Assembly: GCA_944382785.1 (NCBI GenBank)
Contig: CALWNO010000029.1
Span: forward strand, 1-32,086
Length of the DNA stretch: 32,086 bases
DNA from: an uncultured Gemmiger sp.
Lineage (GTDB): Bacteria > Bacillota > Clostridia > Oscillospirales > Ruminococcaceae
Direction of reading: 5' to 3'
In this document: piece by piece, positions 24,196-31,972 of the stretch
How the letters are laid out: the number at the start of each line of letters is the position of its first letter
Position numbering within the stretch: position 1 is the stretch's first letter
Notes under the pieces: model-generated
The model's database searches: none
What the model saw: the letters and a program-made list of their open reading frames with translations, nothing else
Told to the model about the DNA's origin: nothing
Made by a program: the position numbers and the translations under genes

Positions 24196-24234
24196 ACCAA
24201 AGGCCGCGGCATATTGCATATAAGGAGAATCCCC

Positions 24235-25425
24235 ATGATCTATCTTGACAACGCGGCCACCACCCGCCTGAGTGATACCGCCCTGCAGGCCATGATGCCC
24301 TATTTTCAGGAGCAGTACGGCAACCCCTCCAGCCTGTATGCTTTCGGCCAGCAGGCCCAGGAGGCCCTGACCGCCGCCCGCACCACCGTGGCCCGGCTGC
24401 TCAATGCCGCCGATCCCCGGGAGATCACTTTCACCTCCGGCGGCAGCGAGTCGGATAACCAGGCCCTGCGCTCGGCGGCCTACATGGGCGCTCGCAAGGG
24501 GAAGAAACATCTGGTCTCCACCACCATCGAGCACCACGCCGTGCTCCACACCCTGGCCGCCCTGGAAAAGGAAGGATTTGCGGTGACCCTGGTGCCGGTG
24601 CCGGAAAACGGCATCGTCCGCCCGGCGGACATCGCCGCCGCCCTCCGGTCGGACACCTGTCTGGTCAGCGTGATGTTTGCCAACAACGAGATCGGCACCA
24701 TCCAGCCGGTGGGGGAGATCGGGGCTCTGTGCCGGGAAAAGGGCATCCTCTTCCACACCGACGCGGTGCAGGCAGCAGGACACCTGGACATTGACGTGCA
24801 GGCGCAGAATATTGACCTGCTCTCCCTCTCCGCCCACAAGTTCCACGGTCCCCGGGGCGCCGGGGTGCTCTACGCCCGCAAGGGCATCGCCCTGACTCCC
24901 CTCATTGAGGGCGGCGCCCAGGAGCGGGGCCGCCGGGCCGGCACCGAAAACCTGCCCGCCATCGTGGGCATGGCCGCGGCGATGGAGGAAGCCTGCGCCC
25001 ACCGGGCGGAAAACGCCGCCCGGATGGCCGCCCTGCGGGACCGGCTCATTGAGGGCCTTTCCGCCATTCCCCATTCGGTGCTCAACGGGGATAAGGAGCG
25101 CCGCCTTCCCGGCAACGTCCATTTCTGCTTTGAGGGCATCGAGGGCGAATCCCTGCTGCTGTTGCTGGACGACGCAGGCATCTGTGCCTCCTCCGGCTCG
25201 GCCTGCACCTCCGGCTCCCTGGACCCCAGCCATGTGCTGCTGGCCATCGGCCGTCCCCATGAGATCGCCCATGGCTCCCTGCGCCTGACCCTGTCCCCCG
25301 ATACCACCCAGGCCGAGATCGACCGCACGGTGGAGGAAGTGGGCCGGGTGGTCATCTACCTCCGGGGCATGTCTCCCGTCTGGCGGGACCTGGAAGCCGG
25401 CAAAACTCCTTTTGTGATTCAGTGA
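24235..25425 (+). CDS. iscS: Cysteine desulfurase (NifS/IscS)
   Basis: The 396-residue PLP enzyme takes sulfur from cysteine as an enzyme persulfide. The start motif is MIYLDNAATTR. The PLP lysine is Lys202 in LSAHKFHGPRGAG. The catalytic Cys is Cys324 in GSACTSGSLDPSHVLLA, with an extra Cys317 seven residues before it, as in many clostridial NifS-type enzymes. Fold type I group I is clear from the long active-site loop. I chose the ATG at 24235, behind AAGGAG, over an in-frame TTG at 24214. iscU follows ten bases after the stop, so this is an ISC-type assembly pair. Confidence 0.96.
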   Translation: MIYLDNAATTRLSDTALQAMMPYFQEQYGNPSSLYAFGQQAQEALTAARTTVARLLNAADPREITFTSGGSESDNQALRSAAYMGARKGKKHLVSTTIEHHAVLHTLAALEKEGFAVTLVPVPENGIVRPADIAAALRSDTCLVSVMFANNEIGTIQPVGEIGALCREKGILFHTDAVQAAGHLDIDVQAQNIDLLSLSAHKFHGPRGAGVLYARKGIALTPLIEGGAQERGRRAGTENLPAIVGMAAAMEEACAHRAENAARMAALRDRLIEGLSAIPHSVLNGDKERRLPGNVHFCFEGIEGESLLLLLDDAGICASSGSACTSGSLDPSHVLLAIGRPHEIAHGSLRLTLSPDTTQAEIDRTVEEVGRVVIYLRGMSPVWRDLEAGKTPFVIQ

Positions 25426-25435
25426 GGTAACTACA

Positions 25436-25831
25436 ATGGCTCTGTACAGTGAAAAAGTCATGGACCACTTCCGCCATCCCCGCAACGTGGGCGTCATCGA
25501 GAACGCCGACGGCGTGGGTGAGGTGGGCAACGCCAAGTGCGGCGATATTATGAAGATCTATCTCAAGATCGAAAACGATACCATTCAGGACGTGAAGTTC
25601 GAGACCTTCGGCTGCGGCAGCGCCATTGCCTCCAGCTCCATGGCCACCGAACTCATCAAGGGCAAGCCGGTGTCTGAGGCCATGGCCCTGACCAACAAGG
25701 CAGTGGCCGAAGCCCTGGACGGTCTGCCGCCCCACAAGATGCACTGTTCGGTGCTGGCGGAGGAAGCCATCCAGAAGGCTCTGCAGGACTACTACGCCCG
25801 CAGCGGCGCCACCCCGCCCGCCGATGCCTGA
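25436..25831 (+). CDS. iscU: Iron-sulfur cluster scaffold (IscU/NifU N-terminal type)
   Basis: The product is 131 residues. The three cluster-ligand cysteines are in GNAKCGDIMK, FGCGSAIASSS and KMHCSVLAEEA, and the conserved Asp follows the first Cys (CGD). The N-terminus YSEKVMDHFRHPRNVG is typical of IscU/NifU. The scaffold takes sulfur from IscS and iron to build clusters. The gene is compactly placed (ten bases after iscS). There are no chaperone (hscA/hscB) or ferredoxin genes in the operon, as is usual for the short clostridial isc set. Confidence 0.96.
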   Translation: MALYSEKVMDHFRHPRNVGVIENADGVGEVGNAKCGDIMKIYLKIENDTIQDVKFETFGCGSAIASSSMATELIKGKPVSEAMALTNKAVAEALDGLPPHKMHCSVLAEEAIQKALQDYYARSGATPPADA

Positions 25832-25845
25832 ACCCGGCCCCGCCC

Positions 25846-25875
25846 TTGCAGTCTGTTCGCAATTTGCTGTATAAT
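25846..25875 (+). promoter_or_regulatory. Promoter of the Rrf2 regulator gene
   Basis: A perfect TATAAT lies at 25870-25875. TTGCAG at 25846-25851 is 18 bases upstream and a weaker -35 match. The 77-base gap after iscU gives the regulator its own start in addition to any read-through. Confidence 0.55.
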
Positions 25876-25908
25876 CAGGAAGGAGAACGAACAGAGGTGT
25901 TGCAAGGA

Positions 25909-26328
25909 ATGATTTCCACAAGAGGGCGGTATGCCCTGCGCATCATGGTAGATCTGGCGGAACACCAGGGGGAAGGGTATATCCCCATGAAGGAAGCCGC
26001 CGCCCGGCAGGGTATTTCCCTGAAATATCTGGAACGGATCCTGCCTGCCTTGACCAAAGGCGGTCTGGTGGAAGGCCAGCAGGGCAAGGGAGGGGGATAC
26101 CGCCTTTGCCGGGACCCGGAACACTGCACCGCCGGGGAGATCCTGCGCCTGACCGAAGGCGACCTGGCCCCGGTGGCCTGCCTCTCCTGCGGGGCAGCCC
26201 CCTGCAGCCGGAAAGACCAGTGCAAGACCCTGCCCATGTGGCGGGAATTCTACCGCATGACAACCGAATATTTTGACGGCATCACCCTGGCCGACCTGGC
26301 CCGCAACGGCCCGGACGCCACCGCGTGA
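25909..26328 (+). CDS. Rrf2 family regulator with four-Cys cluster motif (IscR-like)
   Basis: The product is 139 residues. The Rrf2 winged HTH covers 1-85 (MISTRGRYALRIMVDLAEH, ISLKYLERILPALTKGGLV, GKGGGYRLCRDP). Cys91, Cys94, Cys99 and Cys105 (ACLSCGAAPCSRKDQCK) sit where IscR binds [2Fe-2S], so it probably reads iron-sulfur status. It is placed right after cysK-iscS-iscU and is likely to repress them. The start is the ATG at 25909, behind GAGGTG and matching the family's usual N-terminus. A GTG at 25897 would add four residues and cannot be excluded. A CymR-like cysteine role is an alternative, but CymR lacks this Cys set. Confidence 0.9.
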   Translation: MISTRGRYALRIMVDLAEHQGEGYIPMKEAAARQGISLKYLERILPALTKGGLVEGQQGKGGGYRLCRDPEHCTAGEILRLTEGDLAPVACLSCGAAPCSRKDQCKTLPMWREFYRMTTEYFDGITLADLARNGPDATA

Positions 26329-26380
26329 ACGCCTGCTTTGCAAAAAGCCTTACCGGAATATGGTAAGGCTTTTTGTTTTG
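26324..26380 (+). repeat. 57-bp direct repeat, left copy (end of Rrf2 gene and terminator)
   Basis: The copy spans the stop region of the Rrf2 gene and its terminator. It matches 27928-27984 at 56 of 57 positions; the one change is T to G in the terminator loop. The two copies bracket a 1547-bp segment with a sigma-factor gene pair. Confidence 0.9.
26342..26374 (+). terminator. Intrinsic terminator after the Rrf2 gene
   Basis: AAAAAGCCTTACC pairs with GGTAAGGCTTTTT around a short loop. It is duplicated nearly exactly at 27946-27979. Confidence 0.9.
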
Positions 26381-26455
26381 TGTGGAAAACCTAGGGTATC
26401 CTGCTGCCAGAGCGTTCCGGCCATTATTGGAAAATAGCATCCGAATACGGAAGGA

Positions 26456-26483
26456 TTGACCTGTCTGGTTACGTTTATATAAA
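26456..26483 (+). promoter_or_regulatory. Promoter of the second ECF sigma operon
   Basis: TTGACC at 26456-26461 and TATAAA at 26478-26483 are 16 bases apart. Transcription would begin at the ribosome site, giving a very short leader. A small dyad TCCG-AATA-CGGA (26440-26451) lies just upstream of the -35 box. Confidence 0.5.
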
Positions 26484-26503
26484 TAGAAGGAGGAGGTGAA
26501 AAA

Positions 26504-27061
26504 ATGTGCTTGTCCAAAGATTTGCAAGGAATGCCTAAACTGGTTCGCGGCTTTTGTAACGGAAAGGATGAGGATCTGGATGAATTCATCCGGTATTTTC
26601 ATCCAACGGTACACAAGGTGGTTTGTAACTTGCTGCCTTCCGGGTCCGATACGGAACAGGTAGAGATTGATGTCTTTTTTAAGCTCTGGCAACATAGACA
26701 TAAACTCCCGGCTGATGCGAGTGTCCTGTACTATGTGCTGGCGGTAACCAAACGTTGCGCGATTGATGCCTACAGAAAGGAAAAGCGGCACAGTGCATGC
26801 AGTTCCTTATCGGATATCCAGGATACCATTGAAGATCATGCCCATTCTGAACCCGGTACATGGATAGAAATAACCAATTTTCTGAAAGTTCTAAAGCCGG
26901 AGCTGCGGAGTATGTTGATGGATTATTACTTGCGAGGCTTTACAGCCAGGGAGTTGGCATCTGCCTACAAGATACATCTTCCAACCGTATACACCCGCTT
27001 GTACCGGGCCAGAAAGATCCTGCAAGCCCACTATGCAGAGGAGGCTAAAAACTATGAGTAA
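26504..27061 (+). CDS. ECF-type sigma factor, low-GC cassette
   Basis: The product is 185 residues. Region 2 is about 15-95 (EFIRYFHPTVHKVVCNLL, VEIDVFFKLWQHRHKLP, YYVLAVTKRCAIDAYRKEKR). Region 4 is about 125-175 (LRSMLMDYYLRGFTARELAS, then HLPTVYTRLYRARKIL). The ATG at 26504 follows AGGAGGAGGTGA, a strong ribosome site. The gene is visibly AT-richer than the surrounding genes, with less biased codons, which suggests a separate origin. Its end overlaps the next gene by eight bases. It is unlike the first sigma gene in sequence and in partner. Confidence 0.9.
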   Translation: MCLSKDLQGMPKLVRGFCNGKDEDLDEFIRYFHPTVHKVVCNLLPSGSDTEQVEIDVFFKLWQHRHKLPADASVLYYVLAVTKRCAIDAYRKEKRHSACSSLSDIQDTIEDHAHSEPGTWIEITNFLKVLKPELRSMLMDYYLRGFTARELASAYKIHLPTVYTRLYRARKILQAHYAEEAKNYE

Positions 27062-27908
27062 CGTAGAGCACGTTTGTCAAAAAGTCCATGACCGCATCAG
27101 CCAATACAAAAAAGGACAAAAAAACGTAAAAATCGGCTTTGTATGCGCCTTTGTTGTCTGTCTGGTAGGGTGTGCATCCATTTCACTTCCTTCCGTGTTT
27201 CAGCGCCTTTTTCCAACATTGAGCCGCGGCGGACAAGAGACGCTGAACCAAATCCTCACACAGCAGGATGCCACAGCAATTTGTGGTGGGGAGAAATATA
27301 CTTTGATGGCCACGGCTCAGACAGAGCATGATGTATATTTGTTGCTGGAAACAGAGGCGGATGAGGCAGATCTGGCTGACACGGTTTTTCGTTATCGAAG
27401 CGGTGATGCCGCTGAACCGCCCAGCTTTTATCTGGGATCGAATTGCGGCGTGATCGGGTATGAAACAGGGAACGATTCTGCCTGGGTTCTTCTCCATCAT
27501 ATAAAGACAAATTATGAAAGCTCTCCTTTGAATTCTCTTTGGGTGCTGACGGATTCCGACTCTGCACAGCTTCTTTTGGAAGAGAAAAATACTGGGCCCG
27601 CTCGCATGATAGTGTCGGCCTCCCGAATTCAATGGCAGGAGCAGCAGTACGAGACAGAAACAATTTCCATCACGCCTTTTTGCTGTATTTTGCAGACGAA
27701 CAATTCTGCAGTCCCAAAAGAATTGTATGGGGTGGATGGGGCGGATGTGGTACTCCGCGACGGAACAAAGCTGCCATGTGATGTGGTGTGGTCTATGGAA
27801 AACTCCCGTGCCATCATTACAGTCCTGTGGAACGGAATTCTTTCCGTTGATGATGTTGCCGGGCTGGAGCTGGGGAAAACCACCTTGGATTTGGGTGGGG
27901 AAGGATAA
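27054..27908 (+). CDS. Single-span membrane protein, putative anti-sigma factor
   Basis: The product is 284 residues and of no family I recognise. About 30 polar, basic residues (MSNVEHVCQKVHDRISQYKKGQ) precede one membrane helix at about 30-50 (IGFVCAFVVCLVGCASISLP), and about 230 residues follow outside, rich in beta-strand-like segments. This topology (short inside, one helix, large outside) and the eight-base overlap with a sigma gene suggest an anti-sigma or sensor role by position only. It has no RsgI NPS motif and no zinc-binding anti-sigma HxxxCxxC. Base composition is low in GC like its partner. The start is the ATG at 27054 behind GAGG. It ends just before the right-hand 57-bp repeat. 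Confidence 0.75.
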   Translation: MSNVEHVCQKVHDRISQYKKGQKNVKIGFVCAFVVCLVGCASISLPSVFQRLFPTLSRGGQETLNQILTQQDATAICGGEKYTLMATAQTEHDVYLLLETEADEADLADTVFRYRSGDAAEPPSFYLGSNCGVIGYETGNDSAWVLLHHIKTNYESSPLNSLWVLTDSDSAQLLLEEKNTGPARMIVSASRIQWQEQQYETETISITPFCCILQTNNSAVPKELYGVDGADVVLRDGTKLPCDVVWSMENSRAIITVLWNGILSVDDVAGLELGKTTLDLGGEG

Positions 27909-27927
27909 TTTCTGCAAAATGCCGCCC

Positions 27928-27984
27928 CGTGAACGCCTGCTTTGCAAAAAGCCTTACCGGAAGATGGTAAGGCTTTTTGTTTTG
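27928..27984 (+). repeat. 57-bp direct repeat, right copy
   Basis: This is a near-exact copy of 26324-26380. The similarity extends about ten bases further left (GCCGCCCCGTG against GCCACCGCGTG), so it includes a remnant of the last codons of an Rrf2-like gene. Confidence 0.9.
27946..27979 (+). terminator. Duplicated intrinsic terminator after the sigma cassette
   Basis: The stem is the same as the Rrf2 terminator: AAAAAGCCTTACC with GGTAAGGCTTTTT. It ends the sigma operon. Confidence 0.9.
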
Positions 27985-28051
27985 CCGGTAAAACACCGGT
28001 TTCTGTACACAGTTCCCAAAAACCGGCAATAAAATTCATGCCGAATGTGAA

Positions 28052-28080
28052 TTGATATAAAAATAACAATGCGCTACACT
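28052..28080 (+). promoter_or_regulatory. Promoter of the TetR-led redox operon
   Basis: TTGATA at 28052-28057 and TACACT at 28075-28080 are 17 bases apart, so the transcript would start at about 28087. A perfect TATAAT at 28084-28089 is an alternative -10 box but has no -35 partner. Confidence 0.5.
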
Positions 28081-28087
28081 GAATATA

Positions 28088-28101
28088 ATGAACATGTTCA
28101 T
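28088..28101. promoter_or_regulatory. Palindromic candidate TetR operator
   Basis: ATGAACATGTTCAT is a perfect 14-bp palindrome that begins at the predicted transcript start and lies 17 bases before the TetR start codon. It overlaps TATAAT and would block transcription when bound. Confidence 0.65.
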
Positions 28102-28118
28102 AAAAAGGAGACTCTTCC

Positions 28119-28643
28119 ATGCCCAAGATCATTGAGGAGGCCCGCGCCCGCATTCTGGGCACCGCCCGGGTCATATTGCTGGAAAAAGGCTACGCCGGTC
28201 TTTCCCTGCGGGGGCTGGCCAAGGACTGCGGTTTGGCCGTGGGCACCATCTACAACTATTTCCAGGATAAAGATATGCTGGTTGCTTCGGTGATGATGGA
28301 GGACTGGACAGCCGCCCTGGCTCAGATGGACGGTGCCAGTACCGGGGCAGACAACGCGGCGGACGGGCTGGCGGGCATCCAACTGGCGGTGGAGGAGTTT
28401 GCGGCGGTGTATGCCCCGGTATGGGGGCAGTTTGCCCGGTCGGGACGATCCGCCGGCGTCATCCAGAGCCGCCACGGGCTGCTGCGCGGCCAGATCGAAG
28501 CCCGCATCCGGGCCATGATGGAACGTTTGCAGATGGAAGATACCGCTCTGGCCCCTCTGCTGGCAGAGGCGGTGCTGGCGGCGGCTTTGCAGCCGGATAT
28601 CGGCCGGGATCAGATGCGGATTCTGGCCGGACGACTGCGGTGA
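28119..28643 (+). CDS. TetR/AcrR family transcriptional regulator
   Basis: The product is 174 residues. The N-terminal HTH is ARARILGTARVILLEKGYAG followed by LSLRGLAKDCGLAVGTIYNY and FQDKDMLV. The C-terminal ~120 residues are helical and form the ligand pocket. It is slightly short for the family, with no sign of truncation. AAGGAG precedes the ATG. It is the first gene of a run of five on the same strand and probably represses the whole operon through the palindrome in front of it; the ligand is likely a small hydrophobic molecule (inference). Confidence 0.93.
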   Translation: MPKIIEEARARILGTARVILLEKGYAGLSLRGLAKDCGLAVGTIYNYFQDKDMLVASVMMEDWTAALAQMDGASTGADNAADGLAGIQLAVEEFAAVYAPVWGQFARSGRSAGVIQSRHGLLRGQIEARIRAMMERLQMEDTALAPLLAEAVLAAALQPDIGRDQMRILAGRLR

Positions 28644-28673
28644 ATACATATGGTACAGAAAGGAAGGGACAGC

Positions 28674-29600
28674 ATGAGCAGTTTCAAAGATTTGCGCATC
28701 GTGGACAATTTTTACCAGACTTCCGCCTTCTTTCCCATGCCCACCGTCATGGTGGGTACCCTCACCGATGACGGCAAGACCAGCTTCGGGCCGTACTCCC
28801 TCTGCCAGCCCTACTACATCGCCGGCAAGGACTACTACGCCATGCTGTTGTGCTGTCGCAACTCCTCCAACACGGCCCAGCACATCCTCAAACGGAAGAA
28901 GTGTACCCTGAACTTTATTCCGGACAAGCGGAAGTATTTCAAGGAGGTGGTGCGCATGGGCTTCCCCGGGGACACCCCGGAGGAGAAGATGAAGGATTGT
29001 ATCTTCACCCTGGAGGACGGCCTGCGCAAGGCGGCGGACCCGGCAGGGGAGTATCCCCAGGTCATTGCCGAGAGCTTCCAGGTGTTTGAGTGCACCTGGG
29101 TGGACACCCTGGACAACGCCCAGAACGACCAGCCCGGCCTGCTGGACGGCTACCCGCCGCCCTACCATGACTTCAACGGCATCACCTCCCAGTTCGGGGC
29201 CCACTTCATCCTGAAGGTGGAGAAGATCCTTATGAAGGAGCGGTACTATAACGCCATCGTCAACGGGGTGCGCCGGTGGGACTTCCCCCGGGTACCGGTG
29301 GACTACGGCTACCGGGATTCCAAGAACTTCTGGTACACCCGCTTCCGCCTGCCCATCCCGGAACTGCTGCCGGTGCGCCAGACCACCGTCTCCTCGGTGA
29401 AATACGCCGCTGACCGCATTGACGACACGGTGAAATTCACCGACGAAGCCTGCGCCAAGCTGGTCAAGGTGCCCCGCATCTTCCTGCCCACCGCCCTCAA
29501 AGGCTGTGTGGCCTGGGCCAAGGAGCACAACGTCACCCTCATCACCGCTGAACACATGGACATCATCAACGATAAACGGGCAAAGGAGAAGAACCGATGA
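28674..29600 (+). CDS. Flavin-reductase-like FMN-binding protein
   Basis: The product is 308 residues. The N-terminal half resembles the FMN-binding split barrel of flavin reductases (PTVMVGTLTDDGKTSFGPYS, LLCCRNSSNTAQHILKRKKC, TLNFIP). The second half, with a Pro/Tyr-rich segment (LLDGYPPPYHDFNG), is not recognised. Members bind FMN and pass electrons from NAD(P)H or act as redox partners. I chose the ATG at 28674, behind GGAAGGGA; an ATG at 28650 has no ribosome site. The stop overlaps the next gene's start by four bases, so the two are coupled. The substrate is unknown. Confidence 0.8.
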   Translation: MSSFKDLRIVDNFYQTSAFFPMPTVMVGTLTDDGKTSFGPYSLCQPYYIAGKDYYAMLLCCRNSSNTAQHILKRKKCTLNFIPDKRKYFKEVVRMGFPGDTPEEKMKDCIFTLEDGLRKAADPAGEYPQVIAESFQVFECTWVDTLDNAQNDQPGLLDGYPPPYHDFNGITSQFGAHFILKVEKILMKERYYNAIVNGVRRWDFPRVPVDYGYRDSKNFWYTRFRLPIPELLPVRQTTVSSVKYAADRIDDTVKFTDEACAKLVKVPRIFLPTALKGCVAWAKEHNVTLITAEHMDIINDKRAKEKNR

Positions 29601-30445
29601 AGATTGTACTGGCAGGAGCATTCGGCAATCTGGGCGCGGACATCCTGCGCGCCCTGGTCCGGGACGGTCACCAGGTGGTGGCCGCGGATCTGAAAACCAA
29701 GGAACTGGAAGGTCTGGCGGGCAAATACACCCCCCGCACCATCGACGTGACCCGCCCCGAGACGCTGGCGGGGCTGTGTGACGGAGCGGACGTGGTCATC
29801 ACCACGGTGGGGCTCACCGGGGCGTCGGCCACCATCACCAACTACGACATCGACTACCACGGCAACCTCAACCTGCTGGCGGAGGCCAAAAAAGCCGGGG
29901 TAAAGCACTTTACCTACATTTCGGTCATCCAGGCGGACAGCGACCCCCAGGTCCCCATGCTCCACGCCAAGGCGCTGTTTGAGCAGGAGCTGAAAGCCAG
30001 CGGCATCCCCTATGTGATCCACCGGCCCACCGGCTACTTCTATGATATCGCCAAGGTGTTCATGCCCATGATCGACAAAGGGCAGGTGACCCTGCTGGGC
30101 AAGGGAGACTGCCACGCCAACGTCATCGACACCGCCGACTTTGCGGACTTCATCGTGCTGCACATGCTGGATGAAAACAAGGTCTACAACGTGGGCGGCA
30201 AGGAGACCTACACCTACGCCGAGATCGCCCGGATGTTCTTTGCCGCCGCCGGCAAGGAACCGGTAATCAAGTCGGCCCCGGTGTTCCTCTTTGATGTACT
30301 GGCCTGGGTGAACAAGCACAAGAAAAATGGCAAGGAAGCCATCATCCGCTTTTCCAAATGGACCCTGACCCATGAACTGGTGGGCTCGGATGTATACGGG
30401 GACAAGAGCTTCCGGGAATACATCCGCAGCCGCTACCAGCGGTAA
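29597..30445 (+). CDS. NmrA-like atypical short-chain dehydrogenase/reductase
   Basis: The product is 282 residues. The Rossmann nucleotide loop is GAFGNLG at residues 7-13 (MKIVLAGAFGNLGADIL), and Asp31 in VVAADLKTK suggests NAD rather than NADP. A central segment has KHFTYISVIQADSD and LHAKALFEQELKASG, but the classic YxxxK pair is not intact, as in the atypical NmrA/HSCARG group. IHRPTGYFYD and YNVGGKETYTYAEIA are typical of this group. It may be a reductase or a redox sensor. It overlaps the flavin-reductase-like gene by ATGA and is followed by a membrane protein after 14 bases. Confidence 0.88.
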   Translation: MKIVLAGAFGNLGADILRALVRDGHQVVAADLKTKELEGLAGKYTPRTIDVTRPETLAGLCDGADVVITTVGLTGASATITNYDIDYHGNLNLLAEAKKAGVKHFTYISVIQADSDPQVPMLHAKALFEQELKASGIPYVIHRPTGYFYDIAKVFMPMIDKGQVTLLGKGDCHANVIDTADFADFIVLHMLDENKVYNVGGKETYTYAEIARMFFAAAGKEPVIKSAPVFLFDVLAWVNKHKKNGKEAIIRFSKWTLTHELVGSDVYGDKSFREYIRSRYQR

Positions 30446-30459
30446 AGGAGGAAGCTGCA

Positions 30460-31287
30460 ATGACCATTTCCGAAATGTTCCGCCTGGCCTTCCCCTCCAC
30501 CATCTGGATCATCCTGGCGGTGTGTGCGGTGCTCAGTGCGGTGGGATTTTACAAGTTCGTCTACTTCCTCTCGGTGGGCTACGGCTTTGCTGTCTGCGGG
30601 GCCGGGGCGGCCATCCTGGTGCTGTACGGCGGCGGGGTGGGGGTGTGGAACATCCTGCTCTGCCTGCTGCTCATGGTCTACGGCATCCGCCTGGGCGGGT
30701 TCCTCCTCTGGCGGGAGATCAAAAGCGCCTCCTACCGCAAGACCCTCAAAGCCGCCACCGGGGACGGCAAGCCCATGCCGGTGTTCGTCAAGGTGGTCAT
30801 CTGGGTGTGTGTGGCCGTCCTGTATGTGCTGCAGGTCTCCCCGGTGTTCTACCGGGCGACGGCCGGTGACCCGGCGGGCATCAGCGCTCCCATCGGCGCC
30901 CTCATCATGGCGGTGGCCCTGGTGATCGAGAGCACCGCCGACAAACAGAAATCCGCCGCCAAGCAGAAAGCCCCCAACCGCTTCTGTGATACCGGCCTGT
31001 ATAAGCTGGTGCGCTGCCCCAACTACCTGGGGGAGGTGCTCTTCTGGACCGGGGTGCTGGTCTCCGGCGCCGGGGCCCTGCAGGGCGCCGTGCAGTGGGT
31101 GGTGGCTGTGCTGGGCTACCTGCTCATTGTGTACGTCATGTTCAGCGGTGCCAAGCGGCTGGAACTGCGCCAGAACAAGAACTACGGCGCCGACCCCGCC
31201 TACCGGGCCTATGTGGAGCGCACCCCCATTCTGCTGCCCTTTGTGCCCCTCTACCACCTGGAACAGGTGAAGTGGATCGTGGCCTGA
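30460..31287 (+). CDS. DUF1295 membrane protein (steroid 5-alpha-reductase/ICMT-like)
   Basis: The product is 275 residues with about six or seven membrane helices. The conserved C-terminal signature is CDTGLYKLVRCPNYLGEVLF followed by WTGVLVSG, and near the end YRAYVERTPILLPFVPL. These mark the DUF1295 group, which is related to steroid 5-alpha-reductases and isoprenylcysteine methyltransferases. Members act on lipid-like substrates at the membrane with NADPH or S-adenosylmethionine. Which reaction applies here is not readable. AAAGGAGG precedes the ATG. The association with flavin and NAD proteins leans toward reduction (inference). Confidence 0.85.
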   Translation: MTISEMFRLAFPSTIWIILAVCAVLSAVGFYKFVYFLSVGYGFAVCGAGAAILVLYGGGVGVWNILLCLLLMVYGIRLGGFLLWREIKSASYRKTLKAATGDGKPMPVFVKVVIWVCVAVLYVLQVSPVFYRATAGDPAGISAPIGALIMAVALVIESTADKQKSAAKQKAPNRFCDTGLYKLVRCPNYLGEVLFWTGVLVSGAGALQGAVQWVVAVLGYLLIVYVMFSGAKRLELRQNKNYGADPAYRAYVERTPILLPFVPLYHLEQVKWIVA

Positions 31288-31321
31288 AAGGCGCCCCCTC
31301 TGTGAAAGGAGGACGTGAACG

Positions 31322-31972
31322 ATGAACGGAATCACCGTACCCATGGCCCTTGTGGATTTCATCCCGGTGGTGTTCTTCTTTGCGGCGGCGGTGCTGCTGC
31401 AGCGGGACCTGTACCACCAGATGGTCAAGGGCGCCTACGCCCTGCTGGCCACCGGGTCCATCATGGTGCTCATCGGCGGGCTGTTCAAGGCGACCTGGAA
31501 GATCCTCTACGCCTTGCAAGTCTGTGATTACCCCCTGCTTTCGGACAGCTTTTTCCCTTTGCAGGGACCCGGCTTTTTGCTGGTATTCCTGGCCCTTGCG
31601 GGTATGTTCACCCCCTGGAACCGCAAAGGCACCACCACCCTGCTGGGGGTGGGGGCAGTGCCGGTGTACACCAGCACCATCCCCTTTGTCATCCTGCAGA
31701 CGGTGGGCTGTGCCGGGTCCCAGTGGACCCTGTTTGCCATCTCCCTCAAGATGAAACAGCGGCTGGCCGCGGCCTTGTATGTGGTGGCCTTTGTGTTCAT
31801 GCTGGGCATGGGGTATCTCAGTGCTACCTTTGACGATACCTCCGGCATGCACTGGCTGGCCCAGTGCGTGAACATCGTTTCCCAGGGGGCCTTTTTGTGG
31901 GCCACCCTGCGGCTGCACAAGGCGGGTCTGGCCCGCTGGCAGCCGGGCAGCAACCGTGCAGCTGTTGGTTGA
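31322..31972 (+). CDS. Six-helix membrane protein of unknown function
   Basis: The product is 216 residues with about six membrane helices (for example MALVDFIPVVFFFAAAVLL, GPGFLLVFLALAGMF, YVVAFVFMLGMGYLS). No motif is recognised. It is the last gene of the TetR-led run, 34 bases after the DUF1295 gene, with AAAGGAGG before the ATG. Both membrane proteins of the operon may work as one complex (inference). Confidence 0.8.
   Translation: MNGITVPMALVDFIPVVFFFAAAVLLQRDLYHQMVKGAYALLATGSIMVLIGGLFKATWKILYALQVCDYPLLSDSFFPLQGPGFLLVFLALAGMFTPWNRKGTTTLLGVGAVPVYTSTIPFVILQTVGCAGSQWTLFAISLKMKQRLAAALYVVAFVFMLGMGYLSATFDDTSGMHWLAQCVNIVSQGAFLWATLRLHKAGLARWQPGSNRAAVG

Noticed and set aside
23239-25536. Long open frame opposite cysK and iscS
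   Set aside because: It crosses the cysK promoter and the cysK-iscS boundary, both of which are well supported on the plus strand.
26324-27984. 57-bp repeats as part of a CRISPR array
   Set aside because: There are only two copies, 1.6 kb apart, with genes between them, and each contains a terminator hairpin.
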